A stretch of 64,000 bases of DNA from PGYT01 sp963675055. GTDB lineage: Bacteria > Bacteroidota > Ignavibacteria > Ignavibacteriales > Melioribacteraceae. Numbering within the stretch: position 1 is the stretch's first letter; every line of letters begins with the position of its first letter. Position numbers and translations under genes: made by a program. This document shows positions 52,495-62,039 of this stretch, in pieces. Where the stretch lies: contig CAXXJE010000001.1 in the NCBI GenBank assembly GCA_963675055.2, positions 124,001-188,000 on the forward strand, written 5' to 3'. The notes below the pieces were generated by a model. The model was not told the origin of the DNA. It did not search any database and saw only the letters and a program-made list of their open reading frames with translations.

Positions 52495-55400
52495 CTAGAG
52501 GAGATCACCCACTCTGCAAACCGATTTAAAATCGCAATATCTGCAGACCTTATTTTCACGATCCTGCAGATCAGTAAGCGGAAAATTACCGGACATAATA
52601 TTCTCAACAAATAATTTAATATTTTCCGAAGTCGCTTTCATCAGTTCTTCATTAAACTCCTGATGATCAAACTTTCCTCTGCCATACTTTATTTGGTTTT
52701 TTCCAAACTCTTTACTGTTAAATTTCAGGCTGAACAGATAAATAAAAACCGGTTCCAGTTCACTGCCGAATTTATATTTCAGGAGCGCCTTTGCGCAGAG
52801 CATATATAATGGCAACTGAAGTGAGATACCGCTCATAAGATCGTCAATAGCCGGCTTATTAAACCCAAGTTTATAATCAGTAATATTGTACCCTGTTTCA
52901 GTCTCATTTATCTCGATTCGGTCAATCTTGCCTTTGATCTTTACACCGTTTATTTCCACAGGTTCATCACTGTTTAATTCATGATCGAATTGATCGCGGT
53001 ACATATGACCAAAATTAACCTCAAAATATTTCGGTGTCGAACCATCCTGAGAATCTCTTTCCGATTCCAGGAATTTATATAGAATAGATTGTTTTCTGTT
53101 ACCGTTTAAACCGGTAAGTTTTTCAATATCATAAAATACCAGCGGGGAATTAAACGCCGAGTTGCTAATATGTTTTTCTGCAATCCCGAATATCATATTA
53201 ACTGAATCTTTAAAAACTTTGTCGGAACAATTCTTCAGTACAATATCACTTTCCCGTACTTCAGTATAAAACTCATAAAGAATTGTATGAAGGAGACTAC
53301 CGAGTTCGAATGCCTCCATTTCCTCAGTTGGTTCAGGCTGAGTATCTACTTTTAAAACTCGTTCAAGAAAATATTTAAACGGACATTTCGCGTAGACTTC
53401 CAGCTCGGATGAACTGTATTCTCTGCCGAAGAACTGCTCCATTAAATTTGTCGGAGCTTCACCGTCGGAGAACAACTCGGACTGTTCTTCGTTAATTTCC
53501 TTATCAGCATTAATAAATCCATTATAGATCGACTCAGTATTAGGATCAGCACTGCGAAGTTTATCTGCATCACGTTTGCGAATTAAGTCCGGCTGCAACA
53601 GCTTTTTAATTTCTTCCGGTAAATTAGCTGAATCAACGGAGGAGACAAATGATGAATATTTTACCTGCAGTTCTTCATCGGAATAAATGAGGTTTTTATA
53701 ATCATCTCCGGTAAGTTCTTCAGCTTCAATTGTTTTAAGCAATTCTTTAACAAAAGTGGATTCGGACAGCTCTCTATCCTTATCATTCGCGGGCATAGTA
53801 AGAACCAACCCTTTACTCCATGCCGACAGAACCTGGTAGTACAAATACCTTTCGCCCAGAACATGCTCATATTCCTTTTTCGCATAGCATTCAGCGAAGA
53901 ATATTTCCGGAGAATATCTAGTCGGAAGATCGCCGTCTACAAGTCCACCGAGAATTATATAATCGAACTGAAGTCCGCGAATCTCGTTCGGTGTTGTTAC
54001 CAGAACACCGTAACCGGTCTTTTCCTTTACATTGAATCGTCCCTGCCTGCATGCTGTTCTAATATTATCAAGAAAAAAGCCCAGACCGAATGCAGTATCG
54101 TGTGGATACTCTTCCCGCAATAGTTCGAATATTTCCTCAACTGTATCCAGAAACATGGTGAAGGCTTTTATATTCTTCTCATCTTCATCCGATGGATTAT
54201 CGACAATCAATTCAGGCACATTCAGCTTTTTAATCAGCTTCATAAACCGGTTTAGAAACTCGGTAATCGTCAGTCTTTTTTTAAACGGACTCAGCAGCGT
54301 GTTAAGGGCTTCAATATCATTTAAAGCTTTCTCAATACCAATTAGATCTGATTTACGAAAACCGGAATCCTCAAAGCTGCCGCTGTTTTCAAGCGCACGC
54401 CTGAATGAATTCTTCCAGTTACTGAAACCCTTCACCACTTTTAACTTAGCGCCAACACTTACAATATTGGGAATATCTATTCCAGGCAAACTGATAAAAC
54501 CGCTTTGGAAAGCCCGCGCAATATTCTTATAGTAAAAATCATCCTCTGCAATCTCAAGAAAATTAAGCACGGCTGATACCGGATATGTATCGCTTAAAGG
54601 TGTTCTGTCGGTTAGGTTAAATGGTATACCATTCTGCCTAAAGGAAAACCTGACAAGATTACTGTAATTATCAATCAGATTGAATGCGACGCAGATTCTT
54701 GACGGATCGACTTTTTCTTTAATTAGCAGAGATTTAACTTCCTTCGATATCAGTTCTACTTCACGTTCGCGGTCGAAGGCCCGAATAATCTTTACGCCAT
54801 TCAAAAAATCTTTTTTTGCAAGGGAATACTTGATCCTGAACAAGTTTGAACGGATATGCTTCGTGAAGGGATTGTAGTCTTCTTCTGCGAGATCAGTAAT
54901 TTGGGTAAACCCGATGCTTTCAAGCAGTTCCACCGTTTTTTCAAGTTCGGAAAAGATCTGCGGATTGAAATTATAATTATCGAACTCAATAAACATTCTG
55001 ATATTGTTTATAGAAATTATTCGCTGAAGAATCTGTCTCTCGGGTGAAGTAAATTCATTAAATCCGGAAACAAGTATAAGATCAATGCCGGGAAACGCTT
55101 GGCTGAAATTGCGATGGAACTCCTTAACATCCATGTTTACAAGTTCGCGATATACATCTCCGAGTTCCAGAGCATTAGCTGCGCTGCAAAACCCGAGGTA
55201 CTCTTTGTAGATCTCTGATATATCCAGCGCTTTCAATTTTTCAGCGTGTGAAAGACTGTCTGTTTCGCTGATAAGTATTTCCGGTGTGATCCCGCTTTCT
55301 TTGTACTTTGAAATAACATTTTTAATCCGGTCAAGTGTGCCGGGTGGAAGTGAATCACCGTAATTGTTAAAGTACTTCAACTGGACTTTTGCAGCACTTT

Positions 55401-55671
55401 TCTTGATGAAAACTCCGGCGGCTGCTTCACTTAGTTCCCTGTATTTTTTACTGGGACCCAGCAGCGTATTTGAAAGAGTTGTGAGCGTATGGAGATTAAT
55501 TGCGGATACCGTTCTTCCCGGAGAAATATCAATTACATTTTTTTTAAGCTGCCGGATTTTCCTGTTGGTCGGATAGATGAGCAGAACCTTACCGGATTCG
55601 CCCGCGGAAAGGAGTTTATCAACTTCGCGGTGGACATGTATTTCTCGTATTTGTGTATTCGTTAATATCAT
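52495..55671 (-). CDS. AddB-like helicase/PD-(D/E)XK nuclease
   Basis: A 1058-residue protein with a degenerate UvrD-like helicase part (IYPTNRKIRQLKKNVID; DLILVSGFNEFTSPERQIL; GVLVTTPNEIRGLQFDYIIL) and a C-terminal RecB-type nuclease. The nuclease has SSSELEVYAKCPFKYFLERV with Cys and the GxxxH helix FELGSLLHTILYEF; IKGKIDRIEI and ITDYKLGFNKP carry D and D-x-K; CRYCDFKSVC completes a Cys cluster that in AddB holds a [4Fe-4S]. It would repair double-strand breaks with an AddA partner, which is not in the window. The canonical Walker A is not clear. Confidence 0.82.
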   Translation of the reverse strand: MILTNTQIREIHVHREVDKLLSAGESGKVLLIYPTNRKIRQLKKNVIDISPGRTVSAINLHTLTTLSNTLLGPSKKYRELSEAAAGVFIKKSAAKVQLKYFNNYGDSLPPGTLDRIKNVISKYKESGITPEILISETDSLSHAEKLKALDISEIYKEYLGFCSAANALELGDVYRELVNMDVKEFHRNFSQAFPGIDLILVSGFNEFTSPERQILQRIISINNIRMFIEFDNYNFNPQIFSELEKTVELLESIGFTQITDLAEEDYNPFTKHIRSNLFRIKYSLAKKDFLNGVKIIRAFDREREVELISKEVKSLLIKEKVDPSRICVAFNLIDNYSNLVRFSFRQNGIPFNLTDRTPLSDTYPVSAVLNFLEIAEDDFYYKNIARAFQSGFISLPGIDIPNIVSVGAKLKVVKGFSNWKNSFRRALENSGSFEDSGFRKSDLIGIEKALNDIEALNTLLSPFKKRLTITEFLNRFMKLIKKLNVPELIVDNPSDEDEKNIKAFTMFLDTVEEIFELLREEYPHDTAFGLGFFLDNIRTACRQGRFNVKEKTGYGVLVTTPNEIRGLQFDYIILGGLVDGDLPTRYSPEIFFAECYAKKEYEHVLGERYLYYQVLSAWSKGLVLTMPANDKDRELSESTFVKELLKTIEAEELTGDDYKNLIYSDEELQVKYSSFVSSVDSANLPEEIKKLLQPDLIRKRDADKLRSADPNTESIYNGFINADKEINEEQSELFSDGEAPTNLMEQFFGREYSSSELEVYAKCPFKYFLERVLKVDTQPEPTEEMEAFELGSLLHTILYEFYTEVRESDIVLKNCSDKVFKDSVNMIFGIAEKHISNSAFNSPLVFYDIEKLTGLNGNRKQSILYKFLESERDSQDGSTPKYFEVNFGHMYRDQFDHELNSDEPVEINGVKIKGKIDRIEINETETGYNITDYKLGFNKPAIDDLMSGISLQLPLYMLCAKALLKYKFGSELEPVFIYLFSLKFNSKEFGKNQIKYGRGKFDHQEFNEELMKATSENIKLFVENIMSGNFPLTDLQDRENKVCRYCDFKSVCRVGDLL

Positions 55672-56168
55672 TTGCCGGCAAGAAGATTTCTGTAAGACTT
55701 TTTAATTTGCATCGACAAATCCAGTTCAAGCATATTTACAACTTCGTCAAATTCCTTCTTAGCCTCATCAAGATCTCCCGTTACAACTGTTTCCAATTCA
55801 AGAAAAGCTCCGAGCGATTCAACTTCGTCCAGATGAATACGTGTGTGTTTATAAATATAAAGTTCGCGTTTCTTTTTAACTATTACTTCAATTTTCAGTA
55901 TATCCGCGAAGAACTCCTCGCTCTTTTCATCATCTATTCTCAACACGTAGTAATCGCTCCACCTGTCATCCCCGGTTTCATCCCTGTTATATTTAATAAA
56001 CTCAAACGCACCATTAACCTGCCTCAGCTTCAACAGCCCCTTATCCCATTTGTAGTAAGTATCCTTCTGATTCAACACGTCACTTTTTTGAATCTCATTC
56101 GCCTTAAGCAACTCGAGAGTCTTACCGAAACTTCCGAGTTCAATTTTTAATTCCAGGTTTCTAGCCAT
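55668..56168 (-). CDS. CYTH domain protein
   Basis: A 166-residue CYTH (triphosphate tunnel) protein. The start MARNLELKIE fits the N-x-E-x-K variant of the ExExK metal motif found in class IV adenylate cyclase-like members; further charged strands are LLKLRQVNGAFEFIKYNRDE and HLDEVESLGAFLELETVV. It may hydrolyse triphosphorylated substrates or make cAMP; the activity cannot be decided. The start region overlaps nothing; its end overlaps the AddB-like start by 4 bp. Confidence 0.82.
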   Translation of the reverse strand: MARNLELKIELGSFGKTLELLKANEIQKSDVLNQKDTYYKWDKGLLKLRQVNGAFEFIKYNRDETGDDRWSDYYVLRIDDEKSEEFFADILKIEVIVKKKRELYIYKHTRIHLDEVESLGAFLELETVVTGDLDEAKKEFDEVVNMLELDLSMQIKKSYRNLLAGK

Positions 56169-56172
56169 AATT

Positions 56173-56784
56173 TCATCCGGTCTTTTTAAAAATTAAAAGT
56201 ACTTCTTTGCCTTTTCTGGGTTTGATTGAATTAATATTTCTTTGGAAATAAATCAGCCTGAAATACTTAGCGGCTGTATTTACAAACTCAATATAATCAA
56301 TTGAGTTCGGCGGTGCATAATTCAAATTATTAATCGGGAACAGAACCGATATCAGCAACCCGTTCTCGGCAGTAACGGAGTGAATATTACTTATCAGTTC
56401 CTCAAGTCTGCAAGGGACTACAGAGCAGAATGAAACGTATTCGTATACCGTATCAAATATGTAACCCGTATTTTTCAACTCGAAGAAATCCATGTTGAGA
56501 TATTTCGGCGGATTATCCGAAAGTTTCGAATTTTCAACGGCTATACTTAGCGCTTCGGATGAAAAATCAATTCCTGTAACTTCATAACCAAGTTCTGCCG
56601 CTGCAAACGCGTCACAACCCGTTCCGCAGCCGAGTACCAGCATTTTATTACCTAATGAGATTTTTTTTGAGGATAGTAATTGAACAAAAACAGGGTTAGC
56701 ACTGTTTAAAGTCCATGAATCGTTATTTTCCGAATACCTTCTGTTCCAGTACTCGGGTAAATCGATGAGTGATTTTTTGTTCAT
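56173..56784 (-). CDS. SAM-dependent methyltransferase (TPMT-like)
   Basis: A 203-residue class I methyltransferase similar to the thiopurine methyltransferase group. It has YWNRRYSENNDSWTLNSANP at the N-terminus, the SAM-binding KMLVLGCGTGCDAFAAAELG, and VTGIDFSSEALSIA as motif II, with VYEYVSFCSVVPCR later as in TPMT proteins. Substrate unknown; cytoplasmic. It is the first gene of the run with CYTH and the AddB-like gene (4-bp gap to CYTH). Confidence 0.85.
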   Translation of the reverse strand: MNKKSLIDLPEYWNRRYSENNDSWTLNSANPVFVQLLSSKKISLGNKMLVLGCGTGCDAFAAAELGYEVTGIDFSSEALSIAVENSKLSDNPPKYLNMDFFELKNTGYIFDTVYEYVSFCSVVPCRLEELISNIHSVTAENGLLISVLFPINNLNYAPPNSIDYIEFVNTAAKYFRLIYFQRNINSIKPRKGKEVLLIFKKTG

Positions 56785-56867
56785 TAAGAATTACACCGGA
56801 TAATCCTGTTGATTTTTAATATATTATAATTATCTTTTATTACAAAGCTATCAATTAAGGTTGCGCG

Positions 56868-57515
56868 ATGAAACGTATTTTAATCTTACTGCTGTTTATG
56901 CCCCTCATGATTGTGAACGCACAGAAAATCGGAGAAATGGCTCCTGAGAAACCGCCTGAGGATTTCCCTGATCAGGCATGGGGACTGGATATACTTATTG
57001 GTGATGGCGGATTCGGTCTGGGCACATTTTACAGACACACGATAACAAGCGACTTTACCGGATTCGCTGATTTCTCAATTTCAGAATACAAAGATAACCG
57101 CGAATTTGAATATTATGATTACTTCGGCAGACCAATTGTAATTGGCAAAGAAAGCAGAATACTCTTCCTGCCTGTCAATTTCGGAGTCCAGTACAGATTG
57201 TTCAAAAATATTCTCACTTCAAACCTGCGCCCTTATATTAGCGCCGCTGCCGGACCAAATATTTTTGTGACGACTCCTTACTTCAAAGAATTTTTCAACT
57301 CGTTTGCTTATGCTAAGGCTAAGTATTCACTTGGGGGTTATATTGGTTTCGGGGCCAACTTCGGTATCAGTAAATCCAATCTCGTAGGAATTAATGTGAG
57401 ATACTATTATGCGCATTTGTTCGGGGATGGAATAAATACGCTCAGCAATACGCCGCCAAGAAAAAATATTTCATCATTTTACCTTACTCTTACAATCGGA
57501 TCGATGTACGATTAG
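56868..57515 (+). CDS. Exported outer-membrane beta-barrel-like protein
   Basis: A 215-residue protein with a signal peptide (ILILLLFMPLMIVNAQ). The mature part is rich in alternating beta strands with aromatic ends, such as GFGLGTFYRHTITSDFTGFA and VGINVRYYYAHLFGDGIN, and ends SSFYLTLTIGSMYD, so a small outer-membrane barrel is likely. No specific family is named. It stands alone and is followed by a terminator. Confidence 0.7.
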   Translation: MKRILILLLFMPLMIVNAQKIGEMAPEKPPEDFPDQAWGLDILIGDGGFGLGTFYRHTITSDFTGFADFSISEYKDNREFEYYDYFGRPIVIGKESRILFLPVNFGVQYRLFKNILTSNLRPYISAAAGPNIFVTTPYFKEFFNSFAYAKAKYSLGGYIGFGANFGISKSNLVGINVRYYYAHLFGDGINTLSNTPPRKNISSFYLTLTIGSMYD

Positions 57516-57545
57516 AGGTAATCTGATTCCAGATAAAGGTTTCAT

Positions 57546-57580
57546 ATCCCGGGCACGTGAATTCGTTCCGGGATTTTTTA
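57546..57580 (+). terminator. Terminator after the outer-membrane protein gene
   Basis: Stem ATCCCGG (57546-57552) / CCGGGAT (57568-57574) with a 15-base loop, then a run of six T, 30 bp after the stop codon. The remaining 180 bp before the peptidase gene contain nothing recognised. Confidence 0.85.
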
Positions 57581-57759
57581 TATATTTCAAGTAAATCTTT
57601 TATGTAAAGTAAGATTCTAAAGGTTCATTTATTTATCCGTCTGCTTACTTCCAGATTTATTTGTACATTTTGATTTTAATAAGCATATTTAATTCAAAAC
57701 CCGCCGATAAATAGTTAATTAAATTTTTTTGTGAATGAAAAAAATCAGATAATAACATT

Positions 57760-59268
57760 ATGAAAAATTTATTTTTTGAATTCAGCCGGGCAAAGAGGAT
57801 TAAACATATTGTAACCGGCATAACAATCATTCTTTTTAATCTAATAATGACTACCGAGGCACAGATGTTTATATCCAACGACCTTTATAATGATTACAAC
57901 AACTACAAAATAAGTGATCTTGTCAGTAAAAGATTCAGCTACGAGGAGATGCAGGGATATCTCGACAGTTTAATAGACGGGACGAAGTTCTCAAAAAAAC
58001 AAATCGGCAAGTCACTCGAGGGACGCCAAATAAATTTATACAGCATCGGAAACGGTCCGTTGAATGTTCTCGGATGGTCGCAGATGCATGGTGATGAATC
58101 TACAGCCACCATGGCGTTAATGGATATGCTTAATTTCCTGCGCTCCAATGATAAGTTCGACGACTTCAGGAACACTTTATTCGATAAGTTGACAATTCAT
58201 TTCCTACCTATGCTGAATCCGGACGGCGCCGAAAGGTTTCAGCGGAGGAATGCACTCGACATCGATTTAAACCGGGATGCACTAAGACTACAATATCCCG
58301 AATCGCAAGCTCTTAAATCGGTTCAGGATTCACTCAAACCTGTTTTCGGATTTAACCTGCACGATCAGGACCTGAGATATACAGTTGGAAAGACTTACAA
58401 GTCAGCAACTATTTCATTCCTGGCTCCTGCTTTCAATCACGCAAAGGATATTAACGAGATCCGCGGGAATGCGATGAAAGTAATCGTGAATATGCATGAT
58501 GAACTGTCAAAATTCATTCCCGGACATATTGCGCGTTATGACGACGAGTTTGAGCCGAGAGCATTCGGCGATAACTTTGTTAAATGGGGCACCGGAACAA
58601 TTCTTATCGAATCCGGCGGCTGGAAGAACAACTTCGAGAAACAGTTCTTAAGAAAGTTAAATTTTGTCGGAATCCTCGTCGGGCTCCAGTCGATGGCTGA
58701 AAAACAATATGAAACTGCGAACCTTGATACATACTGGAATATTCCGGAAAACCGCAAATACCTCTTCGATGTACTATTGAGGAATGTAAGCCGCGAGTAT
58801 AATTCAAAACAGTACATTATGGATATTGGCGTGAATCATAAGGAAGTGGCAACATTAACCAACCGGGACGATTATTATTTCGGTGTAATCGATGATTTAG
58901 GCGACCTGTCAACATTCTACGGATTCGACGAATACGACTGTACAGACATGATAGCTGAAGATGGCAAAATATACCCGGAGATATTTGAGAATGTGTCCGA
59001 ACTGGAAAATTTGAAATTCCCCGAATTGTACGAGCAAGGCTACACGACCGTCTGTGTGAAGAATATTGATAAGGATATGAAGTATTCGTCATATCCAATA
59101 AATATCTGCACTGAATCCTCAGGATACAAGAGTGAGCTCAGTTTAAATAATCCTGCTGACTTTGTAATTAAGGAAGGCGGGAAAATCAGATTTACAATTA
59201 TTAACGGATTTGTTTACGATAATGCCAGCGGAAAAAGTTCGATATTAAACGGTAACATTTTCAGATAA
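57760..59268 (+). CDS. Exported M14 family zinc carboxypeptidase
   Basis: A 502-residue exported peptidase. The hydrophobic segment at about 16-32 is the signal or anchor. Zinc ligands are His110 and Glu113 in SQMHGDESTATMALMDML and a later His in FGFNLHDQDLRYTVG; the stretch LPMLNPDGAERFQRRNALDI carries the Arg/Asn substrate residues typical of M14. The catalytic Glu is probably in GTILIESGGWKN. A beta-rich tail of about 150 residues follows. Probably cleaves peptides or cell-wall peptides in the periplasm; substrate not known. Confidence 0.85.
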   Translation: MKNLFFEFSRAKRIKHIVTGITIILFNLIMTTEAQMFISNDLYNDYNNYKISDLVSKRFSYEEMQGYLDSLIDGTKFSKKQIGKSLEGRQINLYSIGNGPLNVLGWSQMHGDESTATMALMDMLNFLRSNDKFDDFRNTLFDKLTIHFLPMLNPDGAERFQRRNALDIDLNRDALRLQYPESQALKSVQDSLKPVFGFNLHDQDLRYTVGKTYKSATISFLAPAFNHAKDINEIRGNAMKVIVNMHDELSKFIPGHIARYDDEFEPRAFGDNFVKWGTGTILIESGGWKNNFEKQFLRKLNFVGILVGLQSMAEKQYETANLDTYWNIPENRKYLFDVLLRNVSREYNSKQYIMDIGVNHKEVATLTNRDDYYFGVIDDLGDLSTFYGFDEYDCTDMIAEDGKIYPEIFENVSELENLKFPELYEQGYTTVCVKNIDKDMKYSSYPINICTESSGYKSELSLNNPADFVIKEGGKIRFTIINGFVYDNASGKSSILNGNIFR

Positions 59269-59397
59269 ATTGTATTTTATTAATCTGAATTCTCCGGGAT
59301 AAGCAGCAATTATTTTTGACCAAAACAGATTGGGAACAGCATCAACAACAAATCGGAAAAATATTACAAAGAGTTTGAAAACGAGGCGTTACCGCAT

Positions 59398-59919
59398 ATG
59401 GACGCATTGTACAACTTTGCCGTAAAAATGACGGGTTCTACGGATCAGGCCAATGATCTGGTGCAGGAAACGTATTTAAAGGCATTTCGTTTTTTCGACA
59501 GCTTTGAAAAGGGCACTAATTGCAAGGCTTGGTTGTTTAGAATAATGAAAAACTCGTATATAAATGATTACCGGAAAATTAAAAACTCTCCGGATAGAGT
59601 AGATTATGATGATATACAGAATTTCTATGAAAATATAAAGGCGACTGAAGTAAAATCCGACCATCTGGAGGAAGATGTTTATTCGCGACTTCTGGACGAT
59701 GACGTCAGTAAAGCACTCGATTCCCTGCAGGAGGATTTCCGTACTGTAATTCTTCTGAGTGATGTGGAAGGCTTTACTTACGAGGAAATTGCCGAATTTA
59801 TTGACTGCCCGGTCGGTACTGTAAGATCGAGGCTGCACAGAGCGAGGAAAATGTTGTTTACAAAACTTTACGAATATGCAAAAGAAAAGGGATTTGTCGG
59901 CGAGAAAAATGAAAAATGA
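59398..59919 (+). CDS. ECF-type RNA polymerase sigma factor
   Basis: A 173-residue sigma-70 family ECF factor. Region 2 is DQANDLVQETYLKAFRFFDS with NCKAWLFRIMKNSYINDYRK; region 4 is DVEGFTYEEIAEFIDCPVGT and VRSRLHRARKML. Just before the ATG the same frame reads YYKEFENEALPH, which looks like the usual start of such factors, yet there is no ATG, GTG or TTG before the next stop; the true start may be non-standard or the start region altered. Its stop codon overlaps the start of the anti-sigma-like gene. Confidence 0.88.
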   Translation: MDALYNFAVKMTGSTDQANDLVQETYLKAFRFFDSFEKGTNCKAWLFRIMKNSYINDYRKIKNSPDRVDYDDIQNFYENIKATEVKSDHLEEDVYSRLLDDDVSKALDSLQEDFRTVILLSDVEGFTYEEIAEFIDCPVGTVRSRLHRARKMLFTKLYEYAKEKGFVGEKNEK

Positions 59920-60748
59920 TAAATCCGACATATTTGAGAAACTCACATCTTTGATCGATAACGAAGACCTTGATGAGAATCTGAAATCCTCGTTGCTTCA
60001 GAAAATTGACGAGGACGCTGAATACAATTTTGAATACAATATTCAGCGATCTGCCAAAAAAGTTGTCCAAGACAGGGTTCGGGCAATTCCCGCTCCGGAT
60101 CATTTACGGGCAAGAATTATTAATTCCATAAAACCGGAAGTAAAATCGCCCAAATTTTCTCTGCAGGAGTTATTTAATCCATTTATAAATCGACCTGCAG
60201 CTGCTATTACCGCTGCTGTAATTTTCACAATTGCTGTTATCTTTTTTCAATTCAAAGGTGAAGTAGATTTCACCGAAACGGACATGTTTGCCCAGGCAGA
60301 AGCTAACTTCGACGATATTATGGCCGGAAAGCTGATTCCGCAAAAACTTTGCAATAGCTCAAAAGAAGTAAAAGACTTTTTCAATAATGCCGGGGTAAAA
60401 TACGCCACAATAGTACCGGAATTCCCCGACTGGAATATTTTGGGCGCGGTTGTATCCAACGAGCATGGTGAAAAACTTGCTCACCACGTCTATACTGATA
60501 ATGACGGTCATGTCATTTACCTCTACCAGGTTTGTGAAGATCAGTTATCTGAGGAAAAACTTGTTCAACTTTCCCCCTATCTGCTGAATAAGTGTAAAAC
60601 CAAAAGGTTTATAAAATTTACGTCTGATACTCATTCGACATATTTATTTCTTCATAACAACAATATTTTTGCGCTGGTTACCAACGACGATGATTCGAAA
60701 ATTGAGCAGAAATTCATCGCCGGGCTCTCAAACAGCCCTAATTTTTAA
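59909..60748 (+). CDS. Putative membrane anti-sigma factor
   Basis: A 279-residue protein whose ATG 59909 lies inside the end of the sigma gene, so translation is coupled. The N-terminal 65 residues are charged and helical, PAAAITAAVIFTIAVIFF is a single membrane helix at about 90, and the remainder is an outer domain with Cys residues (LCNSSKEV, YQVCEDQL, LNKCKTK). The order fits an anti-sigma factor that holds the ECF factor at the membrane. No zinc H-x3-C-x2-C motif is seen, so the class is uncertain. Confidence 0.7.
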   Translation: MKNDKSDIFEKLTSLIDNEDLDENLKSSLLQKIDEDAEYNFEYNIQRSAKKVVQDRVRAIPAPDHLRARIINSIKPEVKSPKFSLQELFNPFINRPAAAITAAVIFTIAVIFFQFKGEVDFTETDMFAQAEANFDDIMAGKLIPQKLCNSSKEVKDFFNNAGVKYATIVPEFPDWNILGAVVSNEHGEKLAHHVYTDNDGHVIYLYQVCEDQLSEEKLVQLSPYLLNKCKTKRFIKFTSDTHSTYLFLHNNNIFALVTNDDDSKIEQKFIAGLSNSPNF

Positions 60749-60845
60749 ATCCTCAGTATTTTTTTTATTTAAACTTGCCAAATTCAATTTTTCGCCATAA
60801 CTTTGTGTTCGTATTTTTTTGAAATAAAATAACAGGGAATTAGCA

Positions 60846-61049
60846 TTGGTTGGAATAATACTTTCTGAAAACGAAAACATCGACAAAGCTCTTAAGAGAT
60901 TTAAGAAGAAATATGAAAGATCCGGTGTATTAAAAGAATTCAAGAAAAGAACTTTCTTCGTAAAGCCTTCAATTGAAAAAAGAATGGAAAGAATTAAAGC
61001 AAGAAGAAGAGCCATCAAAGACGCTCAGAGAGAGAACAGGCATAACTAG
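60846..61049 (+). CDS. rpsU: Small ribosomal subunit protein bS21
   Basis: A 67-residue bS21. Sequence pieces are VGIILSENENIDKALKRFKK and FKKRTFFVKPSIEKRMERIK with a basic C-terminus (RRRAIKDAQRENRHN). The start is TTG at 60846 with AGGGAATT upstream. It binds the small subunit near the 3' end of 16S rRNA. It is followed by a strong terminator that reaches into the convergent LOG-family gene. Confidence 0.93.
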   Translation: MVGIILSENENIDKALKRFKKKYERSGVLKEFKKRTFFVKPSIEKRMERIKARRRAIKDAQRENRHN

Positions 61050-61082
61050 CATTCCCTGCTAATCTGATTTATTAATAGATTT

Positions 61083-61126
61083 AAAGGTTGATTCAGGATC
61101 ACATATCCTGAACCAGCCTTTTTTTT
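61083..61126 (+). terminator. rpsU terminator overlapping the LOG-family gene end
   Basis: Stem AAGGTTGATTCAGGAT (61084-61099) / ATCCTGAACCAGCCTT (61105-61120) with few mismatches, then a run of T to 61126. The convergent LOG-family gene ends at 61099, so its last codons are the 3' arm and T run of this hairpin. Confidence 0.85.
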
Positions 61127-61953
61127 GTGCCATTCTCAAGATAATGTTCTGTAAAATGCTTTGTAATTGATTCAAACGCCTCTTCCACAGTATTGCAGAA
61201 ATCAAACAATTTGAGATCCTTTTTACTAATCACACCATAGTCTATCAAAGCCTCGAAATTTATTACATCTTTCCAGAATTTCTCGTCATAGATAACTACT
61301 TTCATATCCTTCTTAATTTTACCGGTCTGCATCAAAGTAAGAACTTCCATCATCTCATCCAGAGTACCGAAACCGCCGGGGAAAACCACAAGCGCTTTTG
61401 CCAGATAAACCAGCCAGAACTTGCGCATAAAGAAATAGTGAAACTCAAATGCCAGATCAGGATCAATAAACTGATTTACATACTGCTCGAAAGGAATGCT
61501 GATATTCATTCCGATGCCGGATCTTCCGCCTAATTTAGCCCCTTTACTTGCCGCTTCCATTATTCCCGGGCCTCCGCCGCTGCAGACTATATAGTGGCTA
61601 TGTTCACCTGATAGAGTTAGAGACCATTCTGTGAGTCTTTTTGCCAGTTCAACCGCGTCTTCATAATACCTCGACATTGCAAGTGCTTTTTCAGCTTCTT
61701 CCAGCTTCGTTCTATATCCGCGTTTACCGGCAGCATTCGTTTTTTTTAATTCTCTGAGATCTTTTTGCGCAACCTTCCGCGATTTAATCCTCGCCGAACC
61801 AAAGAAAACCACTGTGTCCATAATATTATTCTTTTTGAATCGGGACTCAGGTTCGTAAAATTCAGACAGGATTCTGATCGTTCTTGCATCAGCCGAGGTG
61901 AGAAAATCCAAGTTCTTATACGCTTTCTCAGGATGTGAGTGTTTTTTAGCCAT
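61099..61953 (-). CDS. LOG family protein (TIGR00730-like)
   Basis: About 284 residues from ATG 61953. The frame is open to 62022, but that part carries the secG terminator, so the start is 61953 or 61965. The family motifs are IVCSGGGPGIMEAASKGA and FPGGFGTLDEMMEVLTLMQ (P-G-G-x-G-T-x-x-E). Relatives hydrolyse cytokinin ribotides or nucleoside monophosphates; several bacterial ones are annotated as lysine decarboxylase-like without such activity. About 60 residues of helical leader precede the core. Cytoplasmic. Confidence 0.87.
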   Translation of the reverse strand: MAKKHSHPEKAYKNLDFLTSADARTIRILSEFYEPESRFKKNNIMDTVVFFGSARIKSRKVAQKDLRELKKTNAAGKRGYRTKLEEAEKALAMSRYYEDAVELAKRLTEWSLTLSGEHSHYIVCSGGGPGIMEAASKGAKLGGRSGIGMNISIPFEQYVNQFIDPDLAFEFHYFFMRKFWLVYLAKALVVFPGGFGTLDEMMEVLTLMQTGKIKKDMKVVIYDEKFWKDVINFEALIDYGVISKKDLKLFDFCNTVEEAFESITKHFTEHYLENGTKKRLVQDM

Positions 61954-61985
61954 AACATTCGCCATTAAAAAGTTAAAAAATGAGC

Positions 61986-62019
61986 AAAAAAAAGCCTGTT
62001 CCCCTATAAGAGAACAGGC
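61986..62019 (-). terminator. secG terminator
   Basis: Stem GCCTGTTC (61994-62001) / GAACAGGC (62012-62019) with a 10-base loop. On the minus strand it is followed by eight T. It lies 20 bp after the secG stop codon and before the LOG-family start. Confidence 0.9.
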
Positions 62020-62039
62020 CATTCAAATAAAATCTAAAA

